This document shows positions 7,908 to 16,059 of a stretch of 25,509 nt of DNA, in pieces. Source of the stretch: SOKG01 sp964502665. Lineage in GTDB: Bacteria > Chloroflexota > Dehalococcoidia > SZUA-161. How positions within the stretch are numbered: position 1 is the stretch's first letter; every line of letters begins with the position of its first letter. The position numbers and the translations under genes were made by a program. The stretch covers positions 1 to 25,509 of the forward strand of contig CAZCXP010000018.1 of the NCBI GenBank assembly GCA_964502665.1, written 5' to 3'. The notes under the pieces are model-generated. The model had not been told where the DNA came from, made no database searches, and worked only from the letters and a program-made list of their open reading frames with translations.

Positions 7908-9173
7908 GTGTATCAGAAGACGGTCCTGGATAACAAGTTGCGAATAGTCTCTAGCGCTATGCCTCATACCCTATCGGTCTGTATCTGCATCTTCCTCGGG
8001 ACCGGGTCAAGGTATGAGGTGGCAGAGCAAGCGGGATTATCCCATTTCGTGGAGCACCTTTGCTTCAAAGGAACAGAGCGACGGCCTACGGCAAAGGAGC
8101 TGTCAGAGACGATCGAAGGCGTTGGAGGCGTCCTCAACGGGGGAACGGACAAAGAGTTGACGGTCTACTGGGCCAAAGTCGCTCGCCCGCACTTCCTGCT
8201 AACTTTGGATTTGCTGGTGGACATGCTTCGTAACTCCAAATTCGATCCTGTGGATATGGAGAACGAACGTAAGATCATTATCGAGGAACTCAACATGTCC
8301 ATGGATTCCCCCCAGAGCCGTGTGGATATGCTGATCGACGAGGTGATATGGCCAGCCCAAGCCCTGGGACGTGATGTTGCCGGGACCAAGGAAACGGTTA
8401 CCGCCATCGATCGTAACATGATCCTCGACTACCTATCCACCCACTACCTCCCCGGTAACACTGTGGTCGGCGTAGCTGGGGACATCAGTCATGATGAGGT
8501 AGTTGACTCGGTAATGGCGGTTCTTGGTGACTGGCCTGATGGAGTGCCTGGTTCCTGGTTTCCTGCGGATAACGGTCAGGACGCGTCCCGCCTTGTAGTC
8601 GAGCCACGGAAAACGGAGCAAGTGCAGCTCTGCCTGGCAGTGCGTGGAATATCGCATATGCATCCCGATCGCTTTATACTCGATCTCTTGAACTTGGTCC
8701 TGGGCGAGGGGATGAGCAGTCGTCTTTTCCTGGAAATCCGTGAGCGACGGGGACTTGCTTACGACATCCATAGCAATGTCAGCCATTTCCATGATTCGGG
8801 CTCGGTCAATATATGTGCCGGGGTCGACCCGAAGAGGGTTGAGGATACTATCGAAGCTATCCTGATGGAGTTGGTGAAGCTAAGAGAAGACCAGGTGTCA
8901 GAGACTGAGATTACTAAGGCTAGGGAACTGGGCAAGGGGCGCCTCATGCTACGCATGGAGGATACACGCAACGTAGCTGGGTGGATGGGGGGGCAGGAGC
9001 TGCTTATGGGACATATCCGCACTGTGGATGAGGTAATTTCCATATTAGATGCTGTTACCGCTAGCGACTTGCAGCGGGTAGCACGAGAGCTGTTTGTTGC
9101 CAATAAGCTTTGTCTTGCTTTGGTTGGGCCTTCTTTCAAAGAGAGACGTTTGCAAAGGCTGCTCAAGCTTTAG
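7908..9173 (+). CDS. M16-family zinc metallopeptidase (pitrilysin/PqqL-like)
   Basis: This 421-residue protein has the inverted zinc motif HxxEH (His46, Glu49, His50 in SHFVEHLCFKG). The third ligand Glu lies near residues 126-127 in RKIIIEELNM, about 76 residues later, as in the family. The second, inactive-type M16 half carries the usual arginine/tyrosine block RERRGLAYDIHS. It is a single-chain processing-peptidase-like protein of typical bacterial length, probably cytoplasmic because no signal peptide is visible. The start is GTG at 7908, with GAGGGA about 7 bases upstream. Its peptide substrate is unknown. It ends 45 bases from a convergent gene, and no clear bidirectional terminator is visible between them. 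Confidence 0.9.
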   Translation: MYQKTVLDNKLRIVSSAMPHTLSVCICIFLGTGSRYEVAEQAGLSHFVEHLCFKGTERRPTAKELSETIEGVGGVLNGGTDKELTVYWAKVARPHFLLTLDLLVDMLRNSKFDPVDMENERKIIIEELNMSMDSPQSRVDMLIDEVIWPAQALGRDVAGTKETVTAIDRNMILDYLSTHYLPGNTVVGVAGDISHDEVVDSVMAVLGDWPDGVPGSWFPADNGQDASRLVVEPRKTEQVQLCLAVRGISHMHPDRFILDLLNLVLGEGMSSRLFLEIRERRGLAYDIHSNVSHFHDSGSVNICAGVDPKRVEDTIEAILMELVKLREDQVSETEITKARELGKGRLMLRMEDTRNVAGWMGGQELLMGHIRTVDEVISILDAVTASDLQRVARELFVANKLCLALVGPSFKERRLQRLLKL

Positions 9174-9218
9174 GGCTGTCGGGGAGAGTAACCCTCAGTC
9201 GACGAGCTTCGGCTGAAT

Positions 9219-11417
9219 TCAACGCGGTGGAATTACGACCTCGACTCCAGCCACATTGTGGCTTATCTCGAATCGAGTGTCCTCTTCAGGGGTGCGGCGG
9301 TCAAAGTGAAGGTTCAGCGTCTTGTTGCCTATGCGAAGGTTTTGCACCGAGGCGTGCTGGAGCCAGTTGGGCAGCCTGGGGCTCAGGTAAATGCGTTTGG
9401 CAGCGGCATCCACTTGAAGGCCGAGCATCGATTGGAACAGTAGAAAGACACTGCCTGCCGCCGAGGCCTGGGGGCTGCAACTAGCCGGGTACACTGCAGG
9501 AATGGAGTATGCCTCTCTGTCGCGATGGAATCCCCCCAACAACTCGGGGAGGCGGTTGTAGCTGAAGAATGCGCTGGCGTCGAAGAGTTGGGAGGTTATG
9601 TCCTCGACCTCCCAATGGTAACCATAGCGTTTCATGCCGGCAACGATGAGCGAGTTATCATGGGGCCATACACTCCCATCGCGGTAGCTCATCGGGTTGA
9701 ACATGAGGTCTCTGCTGCTCAAGGTGCGGATGCCCCAGCCGCAGGCCATCTCGGCGCTGGTGAGGCGGGTGACCACGTATTTTGCCTTCTCCTCATCGAT
9801 AATGTTGCAAAAAAGGCAATGCCCTACATTTGAGCTCAGGGTTTCCACGGCTTTTTTCTGGGAATCGAGCGCATGGGCGAAGTAGCGCTGCTCTTTCAGC
9901 CAGAAGTCGCGGTTGAAGCCCGCTTTCAAGGCTCGTGCCCGCTGGGTCAAGCTGCGGGCAAGTTCCGTTTCCCCTTTCCTCTTGAGCAGCTCTGCCATCT
10001 CCTTCATCGCTCTATAGGCATATCCCTGAACCTCAACCAGGGCTATCGGTGGAGCTACCGGTGTGCCATCGGGGTAGGATATTGCTCCCCGGCTGTCCTT
10101 CCACCCCTGATCCCTGATTCCCCCCGTTGAGCGGCTGAGGTATTCCAGATAGCCATCTCCGTCGATGTCGCCGTAGCGATTCATCCATTCCAGGGCGAGC
10201 TTGGCTGCGGGGAGTATCTCGCGGAACAGGTTATCGTCATCAAGCCACTTCATACTCTCGGCGAAGAGGATGAGGAACAGGGGGGTTGCATCAACGCTGC
10301 CGTAGTAGGCGGAGTGTGGTATCTCACCTGTTCTCGCCAGCTCTCCCTTACGCATCTCGTAAACAATCTTTCCAGGCTCCTCGTCGCGCCAGGGTTCGAC
10401 TTTGGTCCCCTGATGTTTTGCCAGATGGCGCAGGGTATGGATTGCTATATTGGGATTGAGCATTAGTGTTTGCAAAGAGGTGATTAAGCTATCGGGGCCA
10501 AAGACACAGCAAAACCATGGTATCCCGGCAGCAGGCACCTGGCCTTCAGGGGTTTGCTCCAGGAGCAGGCGCAGGTCGAGTATGCTGCGTTCCAGAAGGC
10601 GGTTGAAACACTGGTTGTCGGTCTCTATCTTGGTACACTGGCCGAGCCAATCTTGATAAGACTGGTGTAATCCCGCAAGCCCGGGTTCGAAGGGGCTAAC
10701 CTCGGTGACAGGCTCGCCCTCGGCGACGAGGATATGGAAGGTGAGAGGGAGAGGCGTCATCGGTTCCAGATTCAGATTCCACGTCACTGTAGCACTTGGA
10801 GGGCGAAGAAGAGTCATCTTGATAACATCTGTGGCCTCAGGAAGGAAGGTGCTGGGTCTCTGCAGCAAGAGGCGGGTAGCTCCTTCTACTTCCACCTGAG
10901 AGGGTATGGTGTCAAAGACGATCTCAGTGCTCCGCTTCAGCCCATCGAGACCCGAATAGCCAAACTCCAGGCGGGAATCGGCAAACACAGGTTGGGTAAT
11001 GGTGCCTCGTTTCTCTCGCTCAAGGCCTCTGACCTCGAAGATGTCCCGGAAATCACTGCCGAAGACCAATGTCAGCTCCAAGGGCACTGGGAATGGATTG
11101 TAGTTATGCAGGGTGATGCGCTCCTGCAGCCCATCTTTGAGGAAGCGGCTGCGGTGGATGCTGATCGTCCGCGCCCGAGCAGCGTCGCCATCGGGGAGCT
11201 CTATGGTGGGGCTAGCGAGTTGAATATCGCAGGCATAGTTCTGCTGGCTTGAGGAGGCCATGAGTCGCGGCTTCTGACTGTTGATGGTCAGGTCGAAGAT
11301 CGAGAGGTAACGCGTATCGCGATAGTACAGGCCAAGCCGGCGCCGTCCCTCGGGCATGTCCCCCAACTCATCGCTGACCAGCACGAGCTCGTTCTCTTTG
11401 AGCACAAGTTGGTCCAC
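9219..11417 (-). CDS. Glycogen debranching-type amylo-alpha-1,6-glucosidase
   Basis: This 732-residue protein has an N-terminal beta-rich glycogen-debranching domain (about 1-200, starting LVLKENELVLVSDELGDMPEG and including YYRDTRYLS). A C-terminal (alpha/alpha)6-barrel catalytic region (about 270-700) follows. Barrel motifs seen are IPWFCCVFGPDSLI, GWGIRTLSSRD and NPMSYRDGSVWPHDN. The family hydrolyses alpha-1,6 branch glucosyl units in glycogen-like glucans or related oligosaccharides. The frame opens at an ATG at 11444. However, GGGAGG lies 6 bases before an in-frame GTG at 11417 and no binding site precedes the ATG, so I start at the GTG. One oddity is FGPDS where relatives usually have FGRDS (Pro308). 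It follows groEL on the same strand after a 147-base gap holding a strong hairpin, so it may be transcribed separately. Confidence 0.85.
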   Translation of the reverse strand: MDQLVLKENELVLVSDELGDMPEGRRRLGLYYRDTRYLSIFDLTINSQKPRLMASSSQQNYACDIQLASPTIELPDGDAARARTISIHRSRFLKDGLQERITLHNYNPFPVPLELTLVFGSDFRDIFEVRGLEREKRGTITQPVFADSRLEFGYSGLDGLKRSTEIVFDTIPSQVEVEGATRLLLQRPSTFLPEATDVIKMTLLRPPSATVTWNLNLEPMTPLPLTFHILVAEGEPVTEVSPFEPGLAGLHQSYQDWLGQCTKIETDNQCFNRLLERSILDLRLLLEQTPEGQVPAAGIPWFCCVFGPDSLITSLQTLMLNPNIAIHTLRHLAKHQGTKVEPWRDEEPGKIVYEMRKGELARTGEIPHSAYYGSVDATPLFLILFAESMKWLDDDNLFREILPAAKLALEWMNRYGDIDGDGYLEYLSRSTGGIRDQGWKDSRGAISYPDGTPVAPPIALVEVQGYAYRAMKEMAELLKRKGETELARSLTQRARALKAGFNRDFWLKEQRYFAHALDSQKKAVETLSSNVGHCLFCNIIDEEKAKYVVTRLTSAEMACGWGIRTLSSRDLMFNPMSYRDGSVWPHDNSLIVAGMKRYGYHWEVEDITSQLFDASAFFSYNRLPELLGGFHRDREAYSIPAVYPASCSPQASAAGSVFLLFQSMLGLQVDAAAKRIYLSPRLPNWLQHASVQNLRIGNKTLNLHFDRRTPEEDTRFEISHNVAGVEVVIPPR

Positions 11418-11460
11418 TCTGCCCTCCCTCGCGGCAGAACCCATTCGGCACTTGGTCTAT

Positions 11461-11504
11461 TACGACAAAGAGTCGTAGCTGCGGCTGCTGCCGCAGCTAC
11501 GATT
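11461..11504. terminator. Strong hairpin between groEL and the debranching enzyme
   Basis: A perfect 11-base stem, CGTAGCTGCGG (11474-11484) with CCGCAGCTACG (11491-11501), closes a 6-base loop and extends by three more pairs including one wobble. An overlapping competing hairpin, TACGAC (11461-11466) with GTCGTA (11472-11477), shares its outer arm. On the minus strand, the bases after the stem are only mildly T-rich (CTCTTTGT). This is a plausible but non-canonical groEL terminator or an attenuator-like switch. Confidence 0.5.
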
Positions 11505-11564
11505 CCCTGACATGGGCACCAATAGCACTTTGCGGTTGTGCCAGTTTGGAATTCTTGATCCCTG

Positions 11565-13184
11565 CTAGTACATCCCTTCCATGCCACCACCTGGCATTGG
11601 CGGCATTTTCTCTTTCTCCGGTATATCGGTGATCAGCGATTCTGTTGTCAGGACCATGGCGGCGATGCTGGCAGCGTTCTCCAATCCGGCGCGAGTTACC
11701 TTGGCCGGGTCGATGATCCCGCGCTGCACCATGTTGGCGTAGTCATCCCTCTCAGCGTCGTAGCCGATCCCCTTCTTGCTCTTCTTGACGAAGTCTACTG
11801 CCACCGATCCCTCCTTGCCAGCGTTTGCTGCAATCTGGCGCAGCGGCTCCTCAAGGGCGTGCTTCACGATGTTTACGCCAGTTGCCTCATCACCGGTGAG
11901 TTTGATTTTGTCAAGGGCGGGGATGATGCTTACCAGGGCGACTCCGCCGCCGGGCACTATACCCTCTTCCACGGCGGCACGAGTAGCGGAAAGGGCATCC
12001 TCTACGCGATGCTTCTTCTCCTTGAGTTCGACCTCGGTAGCGGCACCGACCTTAATAACTGCTACTCCACCTGCCAGCCGAGCCAACCTCTCTTGTAGCT
12101 TCTCGCGGTCGAAATCTGAGGTTGTCTCATCGACCTGGGCCTTGATCTGCTTGATTCGCCCCTGGATGTCCTCATCCGAACCCTTGCCCTCGATAATGGT
12201 GGTATCATCCTTATTCGAGGTCACCTTGCGGGCGCGACCCAGGTCATCAATGGTAGCTGAATCGAGTTTCCTGCCTATCTCCTCGCTGATCACCCTGCCC
12301 CCAGTGAGGATGGCGATGTCTTCAAGCATAGCCTTGCGCCTATCGCCGAAACCTGGTGCCTTGACTGCGAGGCAGCTTATCGTCCCTCTGAGTTTATTGA
12401 CCACCAACGTGGCCAGAGCTTCTCCATCTATATCCTCAGCGATAATCATGAGGGTCTTCGTCACCTGAAGCACCTTCTCCAACACGGGCAGTATATCGGA
12501 AACAGCGGAGATCTTCTTATCGGTGATCAGGATGTAGGGGTCCTCAAGGGCAGCTTCCATACGTTCGGCGTTGGTGATGAAGTAGGCGCTTACATACCCA
12601 CGATCGAATTGCATCCCCTCTACGTACTCTTCCTCAAACTTTATGCCTTTGGACTCCTCCACCGTGATTACACCATCCTTGCCCACCTTCTCCATGACAT
12701 CGGCGATGAGGTCTCCGATCTCCTTATCGGCTGCGGAGATAGCCGCTATCTGAGATATCTGCTCCTTCCCTGCAACTGGGGTTGATAGTTTTTTGATCTC
12801 CTCTACGGCTACGGCCACGGCTTTTTCAATGCCTCTTTTCAAGGCCATGGGGTTTGCCCCTGCTGCCACATTCTTCATGCCTTCATGCAGCATAGCCTGG
12901 GCAAGTACCACCGCTGTTGTGGTGCCATCTCCAGCGATGTCATTGGTCTTGGTGGCCACCTCCTTTATCAACTGCGCGCCGATGTTCTCGAAAGGTTCCT
13001 CCAGATCGATCTCCTTAGCAATGGTAACCCCATCGTTTGTAATGGTGGGTGGTCCCCATTTCTTGTCAAGGACTACATTGCGCCCCTTGGGTCCCAGGGT
13101 TATCTTCACTGCCTGTGCCAGGGCATCGATCCCCTTTTTCAGTGAGCGCCTGGCATCTTCGTCATATGATATCTGTTTGGCCAT
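11565..13184 (-). CDS. groEL: Chaperonin GroEL (60 kDa)
   Basis: This 539-residue chaperonin is of standard length, with the ATP-binding motif GDGTTTAVVLAQ, the KEKKHRVEDALSATRAAVEEG signature region, and a Gly/Met-rich C-terminal tail (MPGGGMEGMY). It forms the double-ring folding chamber with GroES in the cytoplasm. GAGGAG lies 7 bases before the ATG. It follows groES after 39 bases and shares its CIRCE-controlled promoter. The apical and equatorial regions look intact. Confidence 0.98.
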   Translation of the reverse strand: MAKQISYDEDARRSLKKGIDALAQAVKITLGPKGRNVVLDKKWGPPTITNDGVTIAKEIDLEEPFENIGAQLIKEVATKTNDIAGDGTTTAVVLAQAMLHEGMKNVAAGANPMALKRGIEKAVAVAVEEIKKLSTPVAGKEQISQIAAISAADKEIGDLIADVMEKVGKDGVITVEESKGIKFEEEYVEGMQFDRGYVSAYFITNAERMEAALEDPYILITDKKISAVSDILPVLEKVLQVTKTLMIIAEDIDGEALATLVVNKLRGTISCLAVKAPGFGDRRKAMLEDIAILTGGRVISEEIGRKLDSATIDDLGRARKVTSNKDDTTIIEGKGSDEDIQGRIKQIKAQVDETTSDFDREKLQERLARLAGGVAVIKVGAATEVELKEKKHRVEDALSATRAAVEEGIVPGGGVALVSIIPALDKIKLTGDEATGVNIVKHALEEPLRQIAANAGKEGSVAVDFVKKSKKGIGYDAERDDYANMVQRGIIDPAKVTRAGLENAASIAAMVLTTESLITDIPEKEKMPPMPGGGMEGMY

Positions 13185-13223
13185 TTATTCTCTCCTCTCT
13201 CTGATTAATGTAGGACTGTCTCC

Positions 13224-13520
13224 TCACTTGCTCGTCTTAGCCAGTATATCGCTTTCGCGTAGGATTAGATATTCCACGCCTTTCTCTTTCCACTCGGTGC
13301 CCGCATACTTGGCGTAGATTACCTTGTCGCCCTTTTTCACCTCCATCTCGATCCGCTTGCCGTCCTCTCCCAGCTTGCCGGGCCCCACTGCCACAATCTC
13401 GCCCTCCTGTGGCTTCTCCTTGGCAGTATCAGGCAAGACAATGCCACCCTTGGTGACTTCCTCCCTGACGATGGGCTTTACAATGACCCGATCAGCCAGG
13501 GGTTTCAGGTTTGTTGCCAT
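13224..13520 (-). CDS. groES: Co-chaperonin GroES (10 kDa)
   Basis: This 98-residue co-chaperonin starts MATNLKPLADRVIV and carries the mobile loop EEVTKGGIVLPDTAKEKP that contacts GroEL. It also has the GEIVAVGPG turn and a YLILRESDILA C-terminus. The frame opens two codons earlier at a GTG, but AAGGAG lies 7 bases before the ATG at 13520, which I take as the start. First gene of the groES-groEL operon, directly downstream of the CIRCE operator. Confidence 0.97.
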   Translation of the reverse strand: MATNLKPLADRVIVKPIVREEVTKGGIVLPDTAKEKPQEGEIVAVGPGKLGEDGKRIEMEVKKGDKVIYAKYAGTEWKEKGVEYLILRESDILAKTSK

Positions 13521-13568
13521 CTCCACGCTCCTTCTCTCAATGTTTCTCTTCCTATTGTGAACCTGTAA

Positions 13569-13595
13569 TTAGCACTCTCCATTTGAGAGTGCTCA
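13569..13595 (-). promoter_or_regulatory. CIRCE operator (HrcA-binding) of groESL
   Basis: TTAGCACTC, a 9-base spacer and GAGTGCTCA match the CIRCE consensus TTAGCACTC-N9-GAGTGCTAA in 17 of 18 arm positions. It lies about 50 bases upstream of the groES ATG, in the untranslated leader, where HrcA represses heat-shock genes. It predicts an hrcA gene elsewhere in the genome. Confidence 0.95.
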
Positions 13596-13604
13596 TTTAC
13601 TCTA

Positions 13605-13632
13605 AGATAACGTAGGAATGCCAGAAGCGCAA
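13605..13632 (-). promoter_or_regulatory. Putative groES promoter
   Basis: On the minus strand, TTGCGC (13627-13632) and TTATCT (13605-13610) are 16 bases apart. Transcription would start just ahead of the CIRCE element, the usual arrangement for HrcA control. The -35 is the same hexamer as in the promoter at 129-157. Confidence 0.45.
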
Positions 13633-13829
13633 GTCTACTGAGAGCTATCTACGGCTATTGACAGCAATTAGCAGCTTACCGTGGCCTTCTAGCTCCTGTT
13701 CTCTTCTGCCTTTAACCTGCTGGCTTTGATATTCCCTATTAACGTGGGTTTAGCCCTTGGAGGCGCCTACCGCGTTAGGGCAATTGGCGAATATCGTCGA
13801 TTTATGTTGGCGCCGGCAGGCGGCATCTG

Positions 13830-14705
13830 TTACATCGACTGTCTCTCTGTTGATATGATCCCGTTATCAATCAGAAACTGTATGATTTCGGCAGCAGCAG
13901 CGTGTGGTAGCTTCTGTATTATCTTTGAACTCTTCTGCTGGACGCCGCCTGAAATGATGAGCTTTATTCTTTCCGCTGGGGGTAGGCTGATGTCGATCGC
14001 GGCGGTTTTCTTCAGCCTGGGTTTTGGCTGAGAAATGCCCAGAGGGACAACCGTTGGCTCGATATCTCTCACATCTATTCCTATTGCCCTGGCATCAAGT
14101 TTGGTTATCTCTTTCTTGAGGCCAGCTAATATGGTTCGAAGCGGTGGATAGATAGGTTTGCATAAAACGGTTTCAACCGTGAACACTGCTGGCAAGGGGC
14201 TCTCCACAATTTCTCTGTCACCACCCTTGAGACGCCGATGAACGATGGCAGTATTTGTGTCAGCAAAGATATCTATTCTGGTAACGCCTGTTACCAGGGG
14301 TAAGTTCAAGGTTTCCGCTATGCCTGCTCCGACAAAACCATTGCCCTCATCCGTCGACTCGTTGCCACACAAAACGAGGTCATACTGGACTCTAGCGATC
14401 TGCTTTGCCAGGATAACGGAGGTTGAATGCACATCCAGGTTATCGAAGGCCTGGTCACACAGATGTACTGCTTGATCGACTCCCATTTTCAAGCAACTTC
14501 TTAATACCTCTTCTGCCCTGGGCGGGCCCAGCGTAATCGCTGTGACTTCTCCCCCGCTCTTCTCCCTGATTTCAATTGCTTCGCTAACGGCTACCTCATC
14601 TATGGGGTCCATTATGTAGCGGATGTTCTCAAGACTATTGGTTCGTATGTCGAATCTAACAATTGTCGAGTCTGGAACCTGTTTGACGCAAACAACGGTT
14701 CTCAT
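13830..14705 (-). CDS. etfB: Electron transfer flavoprotein beta subunit
   Basis: This 291-residue EtfB/FixA-type protein begins with the family's CVKQVPDS segment. It has the adenine-nucleotide region DLVLCGNESTDEGNGFVGAGIAE split across about 109-131, and the EtfB signature RRLKGGDREIVESPLPAVFTVE region at about 157-178. It pairs with EtfA to carry electrons between flavoprotein dehydrogenases and a membrane or bifurcating partner. The C-terminal about 35 residues extend past the usual end and are Ala/Ile-rich. It is the last gene of the oxidoreductase-etfA-etfB unit, separated from etfA by a repeat element of 112 bases. AGGA lies immediately before the ATG. Confidence 0.9.
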   Translation of the reverse strand: MRTVVCVKQVPDSTIVRFDIRTNSLENIRYIMDPIDEVAVSEAIEIREKSGGEVTAITLGPPRAEEVLRSCLKMGVDQAVHLCDQAFDNLDVHSTSVILAKQIARVQYDLVLCGNESTDEGNGFVGAGIAETLNLPLVTGVTRIDIFADTNTAIVHRRLKGGDREIVESPLPAVFTVETVLCKPIYPPLRTILAGLKKEITKLDARAIGIDVRDIEPTVVPLGISQPKPRLKKTAAIDISLPPAERIKLIISGGVQQKSSKIIQKLPHAAAAEIIQFLIDNGIISTERQSM

Positions 14706-14720
14706 TTTCCTGCTCGAGTC

Positions 14721-14832
14721 TAATCCCCCCTGCCCCCTTTACAAAAGGGGGAGGTTGGAACCCTCTCTACCACCCCTACAAAAACGGGGAAGGGGAAGTC
14801 CCCCTTTCCTAAAGGCGGATTGAGGGGGATTA
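14721..14832. repeat. MITE-like inverted-repeat element between etfA and etfB
   Basis: The 112-base element begins TAATCCCCC (14721-14729) and ends GGGGGATTA (14824-14832), a perfect 9-base terminal inverted repeat. Internally, CCCCCTTT (14733-14740) pairs with AAAGGGGG (14744-14751), and near the right end CCCCCTTT (14800-14807) faces AAAGGCGGA (14811-14819). No open reading frame lies inside. It is compatible with a non-autonomous mobile element or a structured intergenic repeat. Confidence 0.7.
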
Positions 14833-14840
14833 CGGCAGTT

Positions 14841-15872
14841 TCAACCAGTCGGCTTGATTATCTCGCGCAACTGCTTTGTCAGCTCCGGTATTACTTCCTG
14901 CATATCTGCAACAACCATCAGGTCAGCCATCTTAGCTATTGGGGCGTTTCGATCGGTGTTGATTGATACCATGAACTGTGAGCCCTTTATGCTAAGAGTG
15001 TGATGGAAAGCGCCTGAGATCCCACACATAAGGTAAAGTCTGGGGCATATGGTTTTCCCCGTTAACCCGATTCTCCTTTCGTCGGCTATCCAGCGTTCAT
15101 CGGTGGCACGCCTGCTTCCGCCGATCGAGGCACCCAGAACGCGGGCCAGTTCCTCCACTGCGCTGAGGTTTTGGGCACTGCCCAGCCCTTTGCCAACACC
15201 GATGACTATTTCAGCTTCGCTGACGCAGACAGCACAGGGATCGGCTTTCAGATAATCGACTACCCTGGTTCTGCTAGTCCTGGGATCTATTCGTATCCTG
15301 GCTTCAACAATGCGGGTATTCTTCGCCTCTTTGGCCTTTTGCAGACTTAGCGCCTGTGTATCGATAGTGGCTATGAGCGGCTTTCTGAGCGGGGCGACCG
15401 TAGCTTGAGCATTTCCGCCGTGTAGGCTTCTGCGCGCAGTTAGCTTCCCCTCTCTATCCACTTCTATTTCAGTATAGCGAGCTACCAAAGCCGCTTTGAG
15501 CCTTGCGGCAAGCCTGGGCGCGAGATCGTTACCTATAGTGGTTGCTGCTAACAGAATGATAGATGGCCTGTCCGACTCAACCAGTTGTGCCAGAACATTG
15601 ACATAAGCCTCACCGCCGTACGCTTCCAAAGGCTTATCTTGGACAACAAGGGCTTTGTCTGTTCCGTAGGGACCGAAGTACTCAGCGAGGCATTTGACTT
15701 GATGGCCAATGATTACTGCGCATGCCTCTTCGCCAAGCTTATCGGCGAGGTTTCTGCCCTCAGCGGCAAGCTTGAGACAGCCCTCCTCTACCTTGCCTTC
15801 CTTGTGTTCGGCGAAGAACCAGACTCCTTTGCCATCCTTTTCCCGGGTTATAGTCTGCTCATTTTGCGACAT
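14841..15872 (-). CDS. etfA: Electron transfer flavoprotein alpha subunit, divergent C-terminal FAD site
   Basis: This 343-residue EtfA/FixB-type protein has an N-terminal nucleotide-fold half (about 15-195) and a C-terminal FAD domain. It carries GVGKGLG (225-231), GASIGGSRRATDERWI (247-262), TGKTICPRLYLMCGISGA (271-288) and APIAKMADL (310-318). In most EtfA proteins the segment after GISGA reads about IQHLAGM and the later block ADYGIVGDL. Here they are FHHTLSI and ADLMVVADM, so some FAD-contact positions differ. It should form a heterodimer with the EtfB encoded downstream and accept electrons from the flavoprotein upstream (inference from order). The ATG at 15872 is the only plausible start in frame, because a stop lies just upstream. 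Confidence 0.9.
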   Translation of the reverse strand: MSQNEQTITREKDGKGVWFFAEHKEGKVEEGCLKLAAEGRNLADKLGEEACAVIIGHQVKCLAEYFGPYGTDKALVVQDKPLEAYGGEAYVNVLAQLVESDRPSIILLAATTIGNDLAPRLAARLKAALVARYTEIEVDREGKLTARRSLHGGNAQATVAPLRKPLIATIDTQALSLQKAKEAKNTRIVEARIRIDPRTSRTRVVDYLKADPCAVCVSEAEIVIGVGKGLGSAQNLSAVEELARVLGASIGGSRRATDERWIADERRIGLTGKTICPRLYLMCGISGAFHHTLSIKGSQFMVSINTDRNAPIAKMADLMVVADMQEVIPELTKQLREIIKPTG

Positions 15873-16059
15873 GTCCGTAGCCGTATCGACAATGGTATCT
15901 CACTGCCGGAGTGGACAATACGACAGGGACAACCTCACAAACGGCCATCTAACAACCGAGGGTTTCACTAATGCCAACCGTTGTAGAAGGACTGCCCCTG
16001 TTCGGTGACTTCATATTCTGATTTTACATCATCTACGTATTCTGTGCCACCTCCGTATC

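Larger units (their letters stand above)
13521..13829. other. Intergenic region between groES and etfB
   Basis: These 309 bases hold the groES leader, the CIRCE operator (13569-13595) and a putative promoter (13605-13632). Beyond about 13640 I see only degenerate AGCTAT/CAGCAATTAGCAGC-like words (13645-13678) and short GC-rich palindromic bits near 13810-13825. None of these makes a convincing gene, RNA or terminator. Confidence 0.6.

Noticed and set aside
9174..9218. Possible bidirectional terminator between the M16 peptidase and the debranching enzyme
   Set aside because: Only short imperfect complementarity is present and there is no T-run on either strand.
10734..11252. A 172-codon plus-strand open frame opposite the debranching enzyme
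   Set aside because: It lies antisense to the well-conserved N-terminal domain, with no recognisable motif or start signals.
11776..12468. A 230-codon plus-strand open frame opposite groEL
   Set aside because: Serine/proline/threonine-rich composition is typical of an antisense shadow, and GroEL is intact on the other strand.
15780..15960. A possible 29-residue minus-strand ORF just ahead of etfA, overlapping its start
   Set aside because: It has no ribosome binding site or conserved features and is of a length expected by chance.
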